Shown: one piece after another, positions 15,001-24,961 of the stretch | Layout: each line of letters opens with the position of its first letter | Position numbering within the stretch: the first letter of the stretch is position 1 | DNA from: Romanomermis culicivorax | Lineage: Eukaryota > Nematoda > Enoplea > Mermithida > Mermithidae | DNA length: 64,000 bases | NCBI GenBank assembly: GCA_963922205.1 | Contig: CAWUHX010000204.1 | Coordinates: 496,001 to 560,000, forward strand | Direction of reading: 5' to 3' | Notes under the pieces: generated by a model | Seen by the model: the letters and a program-made list of their open reading frames with translations, nothing else | Database searches by the model: none | What the model was told of the DNA's origin: nothing | Position numbers and translations under genes: made by a program

Positions 15001-18000
15001 ATATGGCTTCACTGGTTGGATCGCCACCTAGACTGCTAACAGTTCTCGATTCGTCAACCAGCATCATAATCATGCGGGAGTAATGCGTGGCGAATAAATT
15101 GATGAACTGAGCCTGATGAAATACACAAAAATTTGAGAAACTGATCATGTTTGAGTACGAATTATGAATGTGTTGTTCGATTGTAAAGATTAAAGATGCA
15201 GGAGCAGGAAAGGGAGAAAAAAAATTCTCCATCACGACGTTACCTACACGGTAATTAAAAAGCAGTTACCTTAAATACATCGCAAGGCAATAATGACAGC
15301 AGTAAAGTAACTAGCGGTTGCGGCATCTTTAATTTTATCAACCAAAATACCATTTCGTCCAAGAAAGAACAATGCTCAAGATCGCAGCATGCTAATGGAC
15401 AATCTGAACGAGAAAAAACAAATCTTCACGTTTACAGTGTTGTATGCTAGAATCAAATATACATGCAACGAAGCTCGGAGGTTTAAGCGGGCTCAGAGCC
15501 CAGGGGGGATTTTCATGAGTGTTGCCCGGACATAATGAAATCGGGATGAAAGTGTCATGAATATCCCCCAGGAATCGTCGTTCATATGACGACTCGTCAG
15601 TCATATGTATGGCTATCATACAGCCGGAAAAATGATTTGACTCTTTGAGATAGCAGAAAAAAGATAGTTTTTTTGCGACGAAATGATCATTTTCCAACAA
15701 AACTGGAAAAAAAGCAGATTTTGAATAAATACTTTAAATGTCGCCACATTTATGAACAATTTTTTCGAATTTCTGACATGAAAATTCAACATTCTTATCG
15801 ATCAATGACCCGCACCCTAATCTACAACCTCAGAGCTCCGTGTGTGACTCAAATTCTGGGAAGGGTGGTCATTTACATAAAGAAAGAAGTTGAGAGGTCA
15901 AAAAATGGTTCAAAAATCAGTCATTCTTGATCTAGGAATCATTAAACTTCATATTTACATTTCCTCGCTTTTATCTCATCTCGAAGGGTTGGGCTGCCAT
16001 AGCTAAGACAATTGCAGCGATAGGATTTACGAAACCCGAATCGTCGCACTCGCAATATGGTCGAAAACTGCTGGGGCACTGCTTTTAAGTGGCACATACA
16101 TCAGCACAGCCGCTAATTTTCCTTAATTTGCACTAATTTTTCTTAGAGCGACTAATATATTCATTAGCGCAGGCTAAATTTCATTAGCGCCGCGCTAGAA
16201 AAAAAGGCAGTGGCTGAGAGACTTCTATTACAGTTAGAATTGACAAATCGAATAATGATGAGCGTAATCATGCTTATCGGTGAAAGTAATATATTTCATC
16301 CTGAACTCAATGATGGAAGCTCGTCTGGTCGTATGCTCACCTAAACTTTCGGCATCTTCTTTAGAACAAATGCTATCTGATGACTTTACGGCCGTGCGAT
16401 ATCGATCTCTGGCGGCACACATAAAGTCACTTTCGTCTTGAAAATGCGAAACACCTGAACAATGAAGAATTAGAAAGAGAAAAAACGAACTCCACACTAG
16501 TCTAGTAAACCTGTGGCAAAATCCCGGTAGTTATCACTGTCCATAAGCATAGCGCTTAAACGTTCTTTAGCGGCGGCGCCGTAGTCACTGAATTTCTGTA
16601 AAACTGAGACCAATCTTTCGGCGGGCTTGAAAGACGACGTTGTCAAAACTGAAAATACAGGAGTAACTGTACACATACTAGGCAATCAATTTTAAATACG
16701 TGAGCTTTAGCACCTATGAACGAAACAATCCTTTGGTGGTAACTAGATGATTGAGAAAAATGCATCTTACATGCATTGATGAAGCTAAGATTTGCAAACT
16801 TACTCTGGATTTCGTCCACGTACTCAGGCTTATAACTTGACGCAAATACCAATAAAATGCATTTAATCAAATGCGGCAAAAGCACATCAGCAGTGGAGAA
16901 AAGCTCTTCAGGCGCTTTTCTTTTGGTTTTTAGCACATTGGTACCATGTTTGGAACAAAACCTAAAAATTAACAGTCGTAAAAATGACATACATATTTCA
17001 GATGTTACAAATATTAGCGACTTAGAATTTTTATTAGAATTCTTATTAGCGACTTAGAATTCTTCTTAGAATCTTAGAACTTAGAATTTAGAATTCATCA
17101 ATGCCTATGCAACAGAAGTTGTAATATAGACGAAGAAATCGATTTGTAAGTTACATATGCATGTTATCAAATTAAATTCTTGTTCTAAAAATTTACCCGC
17201 TTTCACGCATGACTCTCGGATCGCCGCAATCGCACGCACCACCGGCTTGAGATCGAAACATAATAAAATCGTGGCCTTCGTGTTGGCCATTAAGGAAACA
17301 TTCTGTACAAATAGCCATCGAAGGGGTGCTGCTACAAGTGCGACATCGATAAGCCAAATAATTTTGCGTCCATACCAAACCACAAGTGACTGCATCGTTA
17401 TACTCCCGGACTAGAAACAGGGCTACATTAGAATATGACAGAAAGATGATCGATTGAAAATTAATTCAGATGCTTTGCTCAACAATTCGTATAAGTCTGA
17501 ATTCCTCCTTTCTGCTTGAAACAAATGAAATAAGGGCAAATCTGTTCAGCTAAAGCTGCACTAAAGCATATAATGTATCTGAAAGAGGTCCGACCTGTTG
17601 GGGGGGGGGATTCCGAAAATCTTAAAAAAGTCGAAAAAAAGCTCAGAAAAGCAAATAGAGCTACTTTTTTCCAATTTTTTGAGTCTGGGGGGTTGGGTAT
17701 AGGGTTGACCAAGTTACGAAGGGGGAGTACTCAAATCCCCCAATTAGAGGTATGCACGAAAGACTACACGTTATTAAAATATCAAACAAAACAAATCGTA
17801 GCCTATATACGTATAAAACACTAAAAATGAAATGTCCATGGACTCACCTTTTCTCTCGTAAACTTCGGGCGAATCACCAGCTGCCAAAAGCCAAGCTAAG
17901 CGATCAAACTTGGGATTAAAATAAACGTCTCTATCGTGCCATTTGATGAAATCGGTCGGATGTATGAATCGCCACAAAAATAATTCAGCGTCGTAATCGT

Positions 18001-18118
18001 CGCTAAATTTCTTACCGTTTTGTTTAAATCTTCGACAAATTTCGTTCAATTCGAGAGCGCATTTTTGCTTATCGTCGGATGCCAACAATGTATTGAAGAA
18101 TGCCGCCGAATTTATCAT
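1..18118 (-). CDS. UBR3: UBR3-type E3 ubiquitin ligase (C-terminus outside window)
   Basis: UBR-box E3 ubiquitin ligase of the UBR3 family, a cytoplasmic enzyme that passes ubiquitin from an E2 to substrates. Thirty exons were joined with GT-AG borders and consistent phase: 17848-18118, 17197-17410, 16804-16961, 16511-16648, 16341-16454, 15270-15403, 14854-15112, 14556-14676, 14328-14377, 13962-14095, 13804-13902, 12441-12587, 12254-12376, 12025-12077, 11831-11967, 11618-11769, 8807-8876, 8647-8743, 8321-8474, 8138-8257, 4247-4395, 3987-4077, 3356-3494, 2799-2990, 1878-1968, 1339-1767, 599-915, 340-503, 122-232, 1-44. About 1490 residues are visible; human UBR3 is about 1890. The UBR box (about residues 100-170) has YRCRTC, GHDFIMFRSQAGGACDCGD and a closing FCSKHG. 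Middle exons match UBR3 blocks (SNRVVHISVQLLSN, HVEYESRSYFAAFSAELE, PGGAMSEGIYTPK). The RING begins with CVIC in exon 27, continues with CGHYVHVDCH in exon 29 and runs off the edge. The ATG at 18118 opens the first exon. The linker before the RING is acidic and serine-rich and diverges most. Confidence 0.95.
5771..6020 (+). repeat. Dispersed repeat 'GTGTTTGACGATTT', copy A
   Basis: Roughly 250 bp in the 3.7-kb UBR3 intron between exons 20 and 21. It shares an ordered series of blocks with 36185-36375 and 38041-38310: a G-rich start, a purine-rich AAAAAACAAA stretch, a CATGTTTTTCATA block, GGAGGTGTTTGACGATTT, a GGGTCTCAG-like block, and a TATCCACC plus GCATGTA end. Three spaced matches in the same order show a repeat family. 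No coding potential is seen. Confidence 0.7.
6390..7175. repeat. ATTAGC-type element with inverted ends in UBR3 intron
   Basis: The left end holds CATTAGCATGCGTGCTAA followed by further CATTAGCA boxes. The right end (7050-7175) holds the reverse complement, with GCGCTAATGAAAATTTTAGT and GTGCTAATGGAACGCGTGCT. Related sequence recurs at 16110-16205 and 41945-42045, so this is a dispersed family with paired inverted ends about 790 bp apart. The interior carries no recognisable protein. A small non-autonomous transposon is the likely origin. Confidence 0.5.
7463..7483 (-). repeat. Interstitial nematode telomere repeat (GCCTAA)n
   Basis: About three contiguous CCTAAG units, the complement of TTAGGC, inside a UBR3 intron. 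TTAGGC is the canonical nematode telomere hexamer. Other short blocks lie at 22770-22786, 26480-26491, 28435-28448 and 37499-37513. Confidence 0.7.
8258..8320 (-). other. UBR3: 63-nt in-frame, stop-free intron of UBR3
   Basis: A GTTAGT donor and a TTTCAG acceptor bound exactly 63 nt between exons 19 and 20. Removing it restores alignment with the UBR3 family (a leucine-rich block, then the SENVLSLALYLL block). The intron has no stop codon in the coding frame, so if retained it would simply add 21 residues. Spliced removal is the better model because family members lack this insert. Confidence 0.7.
9160..10870. repeat. GCTCGGCGAGC palindrome clusters in UBR3 intron 16
   Basis: At 9160-9310 the motif GCATGCTCGGCGAGCA and variants occur at least six times in both orientations, each nearly self-complementary. 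A related inverted cluster lies at 10790-10870, with CATGCTCGG, GAGCGTGCTCGCC and a closing TATGAACCGGGCTT that mirrors the AGCCCAGTTCATA at 9150. Between them are GGGTCGGGT repeats (9415-9460, 10553-10590). This looks like a non-autonomous element about 1.7 kb long with palindromic ends. Confidence 0.5.
12900..13075 (+). repeat. G-run repeat (ACAGGTATG/CCGACC family) in UBR3 intron
   Basis: Same module as at 21295-22240: a G-run, an AAAAAAGTCGAAAATTTT block, a CCAAAAAA block, TTTCCAA, a second G-run, GGGTTGGCCAAGTTG and a C-run with CCCAATTACACGTA. It sits in the intron between exons 11 and 12. Open frames across it are artefacts of homopolymer runs. Confidence 0.75.
16100..16205 (+). repeat. 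ATTAGCGC repeat, short copy in UBR3 intron
   Basis: Holds CATTAGCGCAGGCTAA and CATTAGCGCCGCGCTA in tandem after a TTAGAGCGACTAAT block, matching 41945-42045 and the right end of the 6390-7175 element. It lies between exons 5 and 6 of UBR3. Confidence 0.55.
17575..17760 (+). repeat. G-run repeat in UBR3 intron 1
   Basis: Begins AGGTCCGACCTGTT plus a G-run and continues with AAAAAAGTCGAAAAAAAGC, TTTTTTCCAATTTTT, GGGTATAGGGTTGACCAAG and CCCCCAATTAGAGGTATG. This is the same ordered module as the other G-run copies. It lies between UBR3 exons 1 and 2. Confidence 0.75.
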
Positions 18119-18479
18119 GGAAGATTGTCAATAACGTATGATAATACTTGTAAATTTACAAGCGCTACGTTAAATGGACAATTACATAAGCAATGATAGG
18201 CTTCAAATATAGGAAACATTATAGACGGCTAGGTAGCAGGACTTTTTCCGTACGGGTCGATCCGTACCACCCACATGGCATGATATAATCCGTTCAGTAC
18301 GAAATACTCGCTAAAAGTTTTCTCTGCTACCAACCGAAAAAAGTCCGTCTGATACGGAAAGAACTGTCAGGTGAACACGTCACGGATGACTGAAAAATAA
18401 AAGTAGAATAAACTTTACTTCTTTATGGTCGTGTTTCAGCTTGATGAATAATTAACGCATATCAGTAAGACGTTCGACG
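18119..18479. other. Region upstream of UBR3, no gene
   Basis: The 360 bases upstream of the UBR3 start show no coding exon. A stretch at 18230-18375 carries several CCGTAC/GTACGG-type blocks (CCGTACGGG, GATCCGTACC, GATACGGAAAG) that may be a small repeat. No AG acceptor lies close upstream of the ATG, unlike the other three genes. Promoter elements could not be recognised. Confidence 0.4.
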
Positions 18480-19015
18480 GGTCAACTCAAATTTGTGGGG
18501 TAAGGGTACCAAAATTCCCAAAATTTTGGGGGTTTCCAAAAATCTTGAAAAAGCCGAAAATTTTCTTGAAAAAAGCCAAAAAAGCTTCTTTTTCCAAATT
18601 TATTCGGTTGGGTTGGAAAATTTCCTCAATCCTTCCAACTGAAGGTATGAATTCAAGTTCTCCAAAATGGTCGACTTGGGATGATGAGAGGAGCAAAGGG
18701 ACTTTTTACCCACCTGGAGTCAACAGGTACAGCAAGCCATGATTACCCTTAAGAGGACCGGGACCAGTGTGGGTGGATAAACTCAAGATTTTGGGGGGTC
18801 CCAAAATTTCCAAAATTTTGGGAGGGGCGGGGTTAAAAAATCGCAAAAAAATGAAAAAAATTTCGAAAATTTTCCCCAAAAAAGTAAAAAAAAGGGTATT
18901 TTGTACTATTTTTCCGAGTTTGGGAGGGAATTGGGTTATAGAATTGACCAACTTGGGGGGGGGGGGGGGGGTTCTGACATGGTTCAACCAAGTTGGGAGC
19001 AGTGTTTTTTTGCCG
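18480..19015 (+). repeat. Two tandem G-run repeat copies
   Basis: Copies at about 18480-18740 and 18765-19015 share CCCAAAATTTTGGGGG, AAAAAGCCGAAAATTTT, a CCAAAAAAG block and a second G-run with TTGGG. The second copy ends in an 18-base G-run at about 18955-18970. Proline- and glycine-rich open frames here come from the homopolymers. Confidence 0.75.
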
Positions 19016-19149
19016 TAGGCAAACGAAAATTCTTTGGGGCAAACGAAATTGAGGTAGTCATTTGTAAATGTACAAACGGCTCTTTCCCCGTTTAGGGAAG
19101 AAAATTTTAGGGATAAGGTACAAAAAATATGCATTTTGATGCATTTTAG

Positions 19150-20089
19150 AAGTTCGAAATCTCAAAATTTTGCGGCGCTTCGCACCGGCTATAACTTTAA
19201 TAATCATTAATATGTTTTACATAGCTCAGACACGGCTTTCAGAATGTCTACCTTCACCTATCATTTAATGCATAACAGTTTTGATCATCTCAAACGTATT
19301 ATCTCATGTTTTAAGTGGTAATCTTCAATATTTTATCTTGATATTTAATGAAGATTCGCAGTTTTTCATTGGAACATTTCTTGAGAAAAATCAATACGTC
19401 AAGTCTGTAAACATTTTGAAGCGATTATTCCTTTCTTAATGTAAAAACTATTTGGAAGCTTCATGGAAGTAGTTTTCGGAAACTTCTACTCTTCGACTTC
19501 TCGGCCAAGTTCATCAAGTTAACGAATAAATTACTGGTTTAAAAAATTTTCAAATAATAAAATTCTAAAAATTACGACTTTTGAACACTGAATTCGAATC
19601 TAATTCTTGAAATAAATGTTTGGAAAATCGATTTTCTAGCGTCACCGAATGTCAATACACAAAAAAATTTTTTGCGGCGCTTCGCGCCGGAAAGATTAAC
19701 ATCTTTTTCGGGCTTTCACTTGTCGTCATGGAGGACTTAACCATCAGTGTATCATCTAATGCAAATTCATTATGCTATTGCATAGTTTTCTAGACAAATT
19801 GTTCCACAATGCTTGTAAATTAGACTTGAAACTCGAAAATTTCAATTTTTTCCTCAATTTTAATGAATTTTCTTTGTAATTATAAATAAAATTTGAAAAT
19901 TACACTGATTTGGTTATTAGTCTTTGGCCATGACATATAGAAACACAGGTTACTTATTAATACCTATTTTTTCTCTGTACAAATTGTACAAATGAAATAT
20001 TGGCTGTCGTTCGTACATGTGCAAATGGGTCATGTACAAAAAAAAACCTTGGTTGGGAGGTCCCCTCAGTTACAGGTATGGCCATGATC
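19150..20089. repeat. Intergenic repeat debris with GGCGCTTCGCGCC hairpins
   Basis: No gene is seen. GCGGCGCTTCGCACCGG (about 19170) and GCGGCGCTTCGCGCCGG (about 19674) are short GC-rich hairpins in an AT-rich background. Related hairpins recur near 20250, 20330, 26217, 44058 and 57500, often next to runs of AAAATTTTTC. They mark a dispersed repeat family. Confidence 0.5.
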
Positions 20090-20690
20090 CGGGACCAGGG
20101 TTTTTTTCACAGGCCAGTTGCAATAGGCAAGTAGGAGGAAAATTTTGGTTGCAGAGATACATTTCGGTGGCTCACTCTAAAATCAATGAATTAGCCTAAT
20201 TTTATGAGAAAAACATCAAAAGCTAGTTTTCTTATTTTTTTATCCAATTCGCGCCGGTTTTAGACTTCTAAAAACCATTTTTCTGAGTTTTGGAGAGAAA
20301 ATGAGAAGGTTGGTATAAGTAACTTGTTCGGCGCGTAGCGTCGAAAATTTTTCTGGAATTTTGATATTCTGAAACGCTTGAAAATGAATCTTTTCAACTT
20401 TTATTTTCTAGACAGAAGGTTTAATTTTTCAGTGAATTTAATTAGTTTTCAGTCGGGCAGACTACAATTCAAAAAAGGAACCAAGAATTTCGATTCTTCA
20501 ACCAGCTAAAATTTCTAATTCGACTCGAAAAGTTTCAATCACACAAAAGTCAAAATTTTTTCAAAGATCGCACAAAGATTTTGAGAAAACAACCTAGGAA
20601 AATCTTCTCTTCGTCAAATTGTCCAAAAACACAACACAAATCAAACATTTATCCGTAATATGTTGATAGTTGAAAATTTTAATTTCTCCA
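20090..20690 (+). repeat. Dispersed repeat R1, copy 1
   Basis: About 600 bp whose blocks recur in order at 23205-25430 (split by a transposon) and 27740-28330: a GGGTTTTTTT start, TTTTGGTTGCAGAGAT, CTCTAAAATC, GCGCCGGTTTTAGACTT, CTGAGTTTTGGAGAGAAAAT, AAAATGAATCTTTTCA, ATTTTTCAGTGAATTT and TTATCCGTAATATGTTGATA. No reading frame persists across copies. A non-LTR remnant follows it directly. Confidence 0.75.
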
Positions 20691-20699
20691 GTAGAAATA

Positions 20700-21050
20700 A
20701 AAATGTACTTAAAAAAGCTTTCATTACTTGTGTTAGACCTAATATTAGAAATTTAGAATATGCCAAAGTAGTTTGAAATTCCAATCTAAAGCAAGATATC
20801 AATAGAGTTGAGAAAGTTCAGCGGAGATTCACTAACGGCGGTAAGTTTATTGACCGATTAAAGGTCGATTATATTGATCGGGGATTAAACGTCACTTATA
20901 ATCAAAGATTAAATTCTTTTGGTTTTGGTCATTAAATTCGTCATGCTCTCGATAGATCGAATCCAATGGAAGCTTATTTGAATGAGAACTTCTGGTCCGG
21001 ATTTGAACTAAGTAAGGACGGTGCAAGAGAGCTAACTGGATAGAAAAATA
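20700..21050 (+). pseudogene. Degenerate non-LTR retrotransposon RT fragment
   Basis: From 20706 the frame gives LKKAFITCVRPNIRNLEYAK, then a TGA where the family has tryptophan, then NSNLKQDINRVEKVQRRFT. This matches the C-terminal RT region of CR1/Jockey-like LINEs (Y-RP-LEYA--VW, IE-VQRRFT). After a frameshift, YNQRLNSFGFG near 20898 matches the following block. It is a dead fragment with no ORF. Confidence 0.7.
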
Positions 21051-21294
21051 ATGGAAAAACAAAAAAGAAATTTATTCAAAAAGGAAATGTTTCAAATAAA
21101 TATTCAATGAAAATTTTGTACTAAGAAAATTTTCATGTCTATATAATAAAAAAACTTTTTTTCATTTTTTTCAAAAATAATTCGATTTCTTCAAAATAAG
21201 GATTATAGTGGTTTTCTACGGACACGTGGATTTTGAAGTGGATATCACGAAAAAATTGATAAATTGATGACGAAGGACGACGTACTGGACATAC

Positions 21295-22240
21295 CTGTAC
21301 TTGGGGGGGGGGTTGGGGGGGGACCCCCCCAACTTGGCCAACCCTGTACCCAAAATCATCCAACCCCCCCCCCCCCAGTTTGGAAAAAATTATGCAAATA
21401 AGTGTATGTTTTTAGGCCTTTTTTGGAAAAAATTTCGACTTTTTTCTACCCCCCTTCCAACTGGTCGGAGGTCTTACAGGTATGGTACTGGAGGAAGAGC
21501 TGTAGATCAACACCTACACTACTACACAGTTTCTGTTGTACTTACAGTTTTTAATTGATAATTATACTATTACTCCTGGATTATATGATTTTTATCAGCG
21601 ATTATGTAACAGTTCTTTAATCGGCTGACGACGAGCTTACCGATTATTTAAATCGCCGATTAAATTTTAATCCACGATTACATAATCAGGGATTAATCGT
21701 AGATTATTTTAATCGGCCAACAAACTTACCGCCCTTATAGGTGAAACTTAATTTGTTAGTTTCTTCAACTGTTACGCTTTTCGCCATACCTGTAAGACCT
21801 CCGACCACTTGGGCATACCTGTAAGACCTCCGACCAGTTGGGGGGGGGGGGTAAATCCGAAATTTTGGGGGGGGGGGGGGTAGGAAAAAGTCGAAATTTT
21901 TCCCCAAAAAGGCCAAAAAACATACACTTTTTGGCAAATTTTTCCAATTTTTTCCAACTGGGGGGGGGGGGGGGTTGGGGGAAATGATTTTGGGTACTGG
22001 GTTGGCCAAGTTGGGGGGGGGTCCCCCCCCCCCCCCCCAAGTACAGGTATGGGGGGGTAACTCCGAAATTTTGGGGGGGGGGGGTAGAAAAAAGTCGAAA
22101 TTTTTCCCAAAAAAGGCCAAAAAACATACTTTTTTGAAAATTTTTTTCAAACTGGGGGGGGGGGTTGGGGGGGGTAAATGATTTTGGGTACAGGGTTGGC
22201 AAAGTTGGGGGGCCCCCAACCTCCCCCCAAGTAAGTACAG
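21295..22240 (+). repeat. Array of G-run repeats (three units)
   Basis: Three modules, each beginning with a CTGTAAGACCTCCGACC/GTACAGGTATG-type border and holding four G-runs of 8-18 bases around AAAAAAGTCGAAATTTTT and AAAGGCCAAAAAACATAC. Adjacent runs of G and C (about 22010-22038) can fold on each other, and the G-runs could form G-quadruplexes. Long proline-rich frames on the minus strand are artefacts. Confidence 0.85.
21560..21725. repeat. GATTAATC-type AT-rich inverted repeats
   Basis: Contains many GATTA/TAATC boxes in both orientations (AATCGCCGATTAAATTTTAATC, CAGGGATTAATCGTAGATTA as successive blocks). It sits between two G-run modules, and similar boxes occur at 20850-20910. No gene is apparent. 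Confidence 0.4.
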
Positions 22241-22630
22241 GTTATGCTTTTCGCGTACATTTATTCTTTACGTTTTCTTTTCGACTTAATTAATGACATT
22301 TTATATTCCGCGCACTGGAGTAATATAGACAAATTATACATGTAATAAAGACCGGCGCGCGCAACTTGACCGTAAAAATTTGCACAGCCCGATACAAAAA
22401 AAGAAAGTCCGGGACGACAGGAGGCTCACCTCACCCTTCTTCGTTTAAACACATCCAACGAGCTCACAGCGAGTTACAGTAAATTATGAAGTAGTGAATT
22501 GATCTTTGAAGGAATTCTGTAGTCATCAATTCTTCATCAGAACTGAAACAGAATCCATTTTGAAAACGTCTCTCAAGCATTCAAGTATTGCTCGCTAACA
22601 ACTGATTTACTGTACGTTAGCAGCGCTATC

Positions 22631-22955
22631 ACACTAAGCATCAGGGACGAAGCGTTAGCCCTCTTTTGATTGGACGAAGTTACCGCCTCCTTGTTGATTA
22701 ATCAAAATTTTTGAGATGTCGAAAATGCATTATATGCGTTTTAAAAGGGAAATATACTGAAAATTTTCCTTAGGCTTAGGCTTAGGGTACAGCAGCTGGG
22801 CGCAATGCCGTTGAGGCTCTTCCAAATGAAGTTGTTAGTTAACACCAATAATACGCACATACTGTAGAGTAAATAACGTATTTGCGTGAGGGGGTGGGAC
22901 TTGATTTGCAACCAATCAGAAGAGGGCTAACGCTCCGTCCCTAATGCTTAGTCAC
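22631..22955. mobile_element. MITE-like element with ~40-bp terminal inverted repeats
   Basis: The left end reads ACTAAGCATCAGGGACGAAG then CGTTAGCCCTCTTTTGATTGG. The right end is its reverse complement with four or five changes (CCAATCAGAAGAGGGCTAACG then CTCCGTCCCTAATGCTTAGT). The element is about 325 bp, non-coding, and holds three TTAGGC units at 22770-22786. No clear target duplication is visible, so the superfamily is undetermined. Confidence 0.75.
22770..22786 (+). repeat. Interstitial TTAGGC telomere block inside a MITE
   Basis: Nearly three perfect TTAGGC hexamers in the interior of the 22631-22955 element. Blocks of the same hexamer also lie inside the 26374-26735 element. Confidence 0.8.
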
Positions 22956-23917
22956 TATCCACCTTTTTCAGTGTTTCCGAGTGCCAACCAAGCAAAAAAC
23001 CTCTCATTTAGGAGGGGTCTCTTTTGACAGTTTTGGAATTTCTGTGAGTTTTTCTGCGAGGGGTTTTCAGGGCTATTTTGTAGTTTGGTATTTTTGACTT
23101 TTTTTGAATTTTTCCCATGTATCGTTTTGTTTTCAATTCAGTGCAGAATAAAAACATTTTTACTGTGAAAAATTAACGTGAAGCAGCATTTTTTTGTGCA
23201 CGAACGAACAGGGTTTTTTTGCATAGGCCTGGTTGCACGTGCAACTTGTAGAAAAATTCTGGTTGCACAGATAAATTTTTGGTTGCTCGCTCTAAAATCG
23301 ATAACTAGAATTTGCTTAAATTTATCGGAAAAAGATCGCAAACTAGTTTTCTAGTAATTTCATTCGATCAATCGATCCGCGTCAGTTTTAGACATTTAAA
23401 ACCCAGTTTTCTGAGTTTTGGAGAGAAAATGATGAGATTAATATGACTAGACTAGAGTAATGTGCGCCGAAAATTTTTTCTGGATTTCAATTATTCAAGA
23501 ACGCAGGAAAATGAATCTTTTCACCTTTTATTTCCCAGACAGAAGATTTGATTTATCAGTAAATTTAATGAATTTTCATTTTCATTTCATTTAGGGCCGG
23601 ATGACAGAAGGCGATTTAGTTTAAGTTCGATTTAGCGTTAAACTCGATTTAAACTCCGCTTACCAAAACTAAGTTTAAATCTCGATTTAAGCTAAGTCGA
23701 GTTTAAGTCGACCTGGCATGACAGAAGGCGATTTAAAGTCGATTTTGGTAAACCTAGTTTTAACTCGATTTAAGTCGATAATTTGATTGGAATCATATTA
23801 CACAACATTTCTAACAAGATTTACACACACACATTTTGTAAAGTTTGTTGTGTTTCCACGTGCTAAAAAACTATTGGGTTGCGTTTTGCGAGTACTACTG
23901 TTTATTGTGATTACAAA

Positions 23918-24214
23918 ATGAGTACAGATAAGAAAAAAGATCGTGATAGCAATTTTTCAGTTTTTGAAACTAATTATCTTATTGAATGCGTCTCAGAACA
24001 TTTGAATATACTCGAAAACAAGAAAACGGATAGTAATACAACAAAATCGAAAAAGGATTCATGGAACGCTATAGCCAAAGCCTTTAAAGAAAATCCGGAT
24101 TGCAAGCCACGGATTCCAGCACAACTTGAATCAAAATGGAAGAACTTGAAAACAGTAAGACATTTTTTTCATGCAAACGTACGTACAAATTACAATACCT
24201 GTCATTATTTATAA
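23918..24214 (+). CDS. Harbinger-associated Myb/SANT-like DNA-binding protein (5' exon)
   Basis: Starts MSTDKKKDRD and contains a Myb/SANT-like (Myb_DNA-bind_5-type) motif: FSVFETNYLIECV at the start, ENKKTD and KKDSWNAIAKAF in the middle, and QLESKWKNLKT at the end. Such proteins accompany the transposase in Harbinger elements and help it bind the ends and enter the nucleus. A GTAAGA donor follows KNLKT (about 24158), so the frame after it is probably intron and the rest of the protein was not found. It lies divergent to the transposase within the element. Confidence 0.75.
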   Translation: MSTDKKKDRDSNFSVFETNYLIECVSEHLNILENKKTDSNTTKSKKDSWNAIAKAFKENPDCKPRIPAQLESKWKNLKTVRHFFHANVRTNYNTCHYL

Positions 24215-24337
24215 ACTGTTCGAATTTTGATGATTCATCAAATATAATTTGCAGAGTAAAGCTACTGTGGTTTATTATCAAGATGTTTGTAAAAAAGAAT
24301 CTTAATTCGAACAGCTTATACAGTACATATAATAAGC

Positions 24338-24961
24338 CTAATTTCTTTCAAAATAATCTGCCACAATTGTACGGCGTTTAGCCAAACCTTGTTTGTTGTT
24401 ACCCACTGGATATTCATCTTTGTTCATGATCGTTTGAAATTCTTCTGGCTGGTCATCTTCTTGCACGTCGTCACCATGCATATGCGCGAAGTTAAGAAGA
24501 ACACAGCAAGCAACTATGATAACTCCGCACCTTTCTGGTTTAAAAGACATTTTTTGACTAAGGCAGGGAAATCTTCATTTCAGGATTCCATTGAGTCGTT
24601 CTACGACCATTCGAGTAGAAGAGAGAGCAAAGTTGTATCTCTTTTCAGCAGGACTTTGAGGGTTGGCTAATGGAGTCATCAAATAACGTAAGCAAGGGTA
24701 GCCTCGATCCCCCACTAAGTGAAAACGACCAGGCAGTTCTTCTAGTTTATCCTTTAGACGGGATTCGTGAAAAACTCTTGAATCGTGGGTACTACCCATC
24801 CAACTAGCAACAACATTCCTGATGATGAGCTTGTGATCGCACATTAGTTGCACATTGATCGAAAACCTACTGATAACATTTTGGGCAATGTCAATTTCTG
24901 AATCGGAATCGCTTAAAAGCTCTACAAATTCAACAAATTCGACCGCATTCATGGCTTTCAA
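24338..24961 (-). pseudogene. Harbinger transposase, internally deleted with in-frame TGA
   Basis: The frame from 24961 has an N-terminus (NAVEFVEFVELLSDSDSE) joined abruptly to the catalytic C-half: QLMCDHKLIIRNVVASWMGS, THDSRVF, LVGDRGYPC, MTPLANP, AEKRYNFALSSTRMVVER. The first-aspartate block and the helix-turn-helix expected before it are missing, so this is an internal-deletion copy. A TGA at about 24575 interrupts the usual LK-RF-CL motif; the same frame continues to 24338 with IIVACCVLLNF, the family's C-terminal block. It is about 200 residues long, where intact members have roughly 350-400. It cannot be autonomous. Confidence 0.88.

Noticed and set aside
18706..19134. 142-codon minus-strand frame rich in Pro and Phe
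   Set aside because: It runs across the G-run repeat at 18765-19015 and has no domain or conserved block.
21704..22219. Long proline-rich open frames on the minus strand (up to 171 codons)
   Set aside because: They are translations of C/G homopolymer runs in the repeat array, and overlapping frames of equal quality exist.
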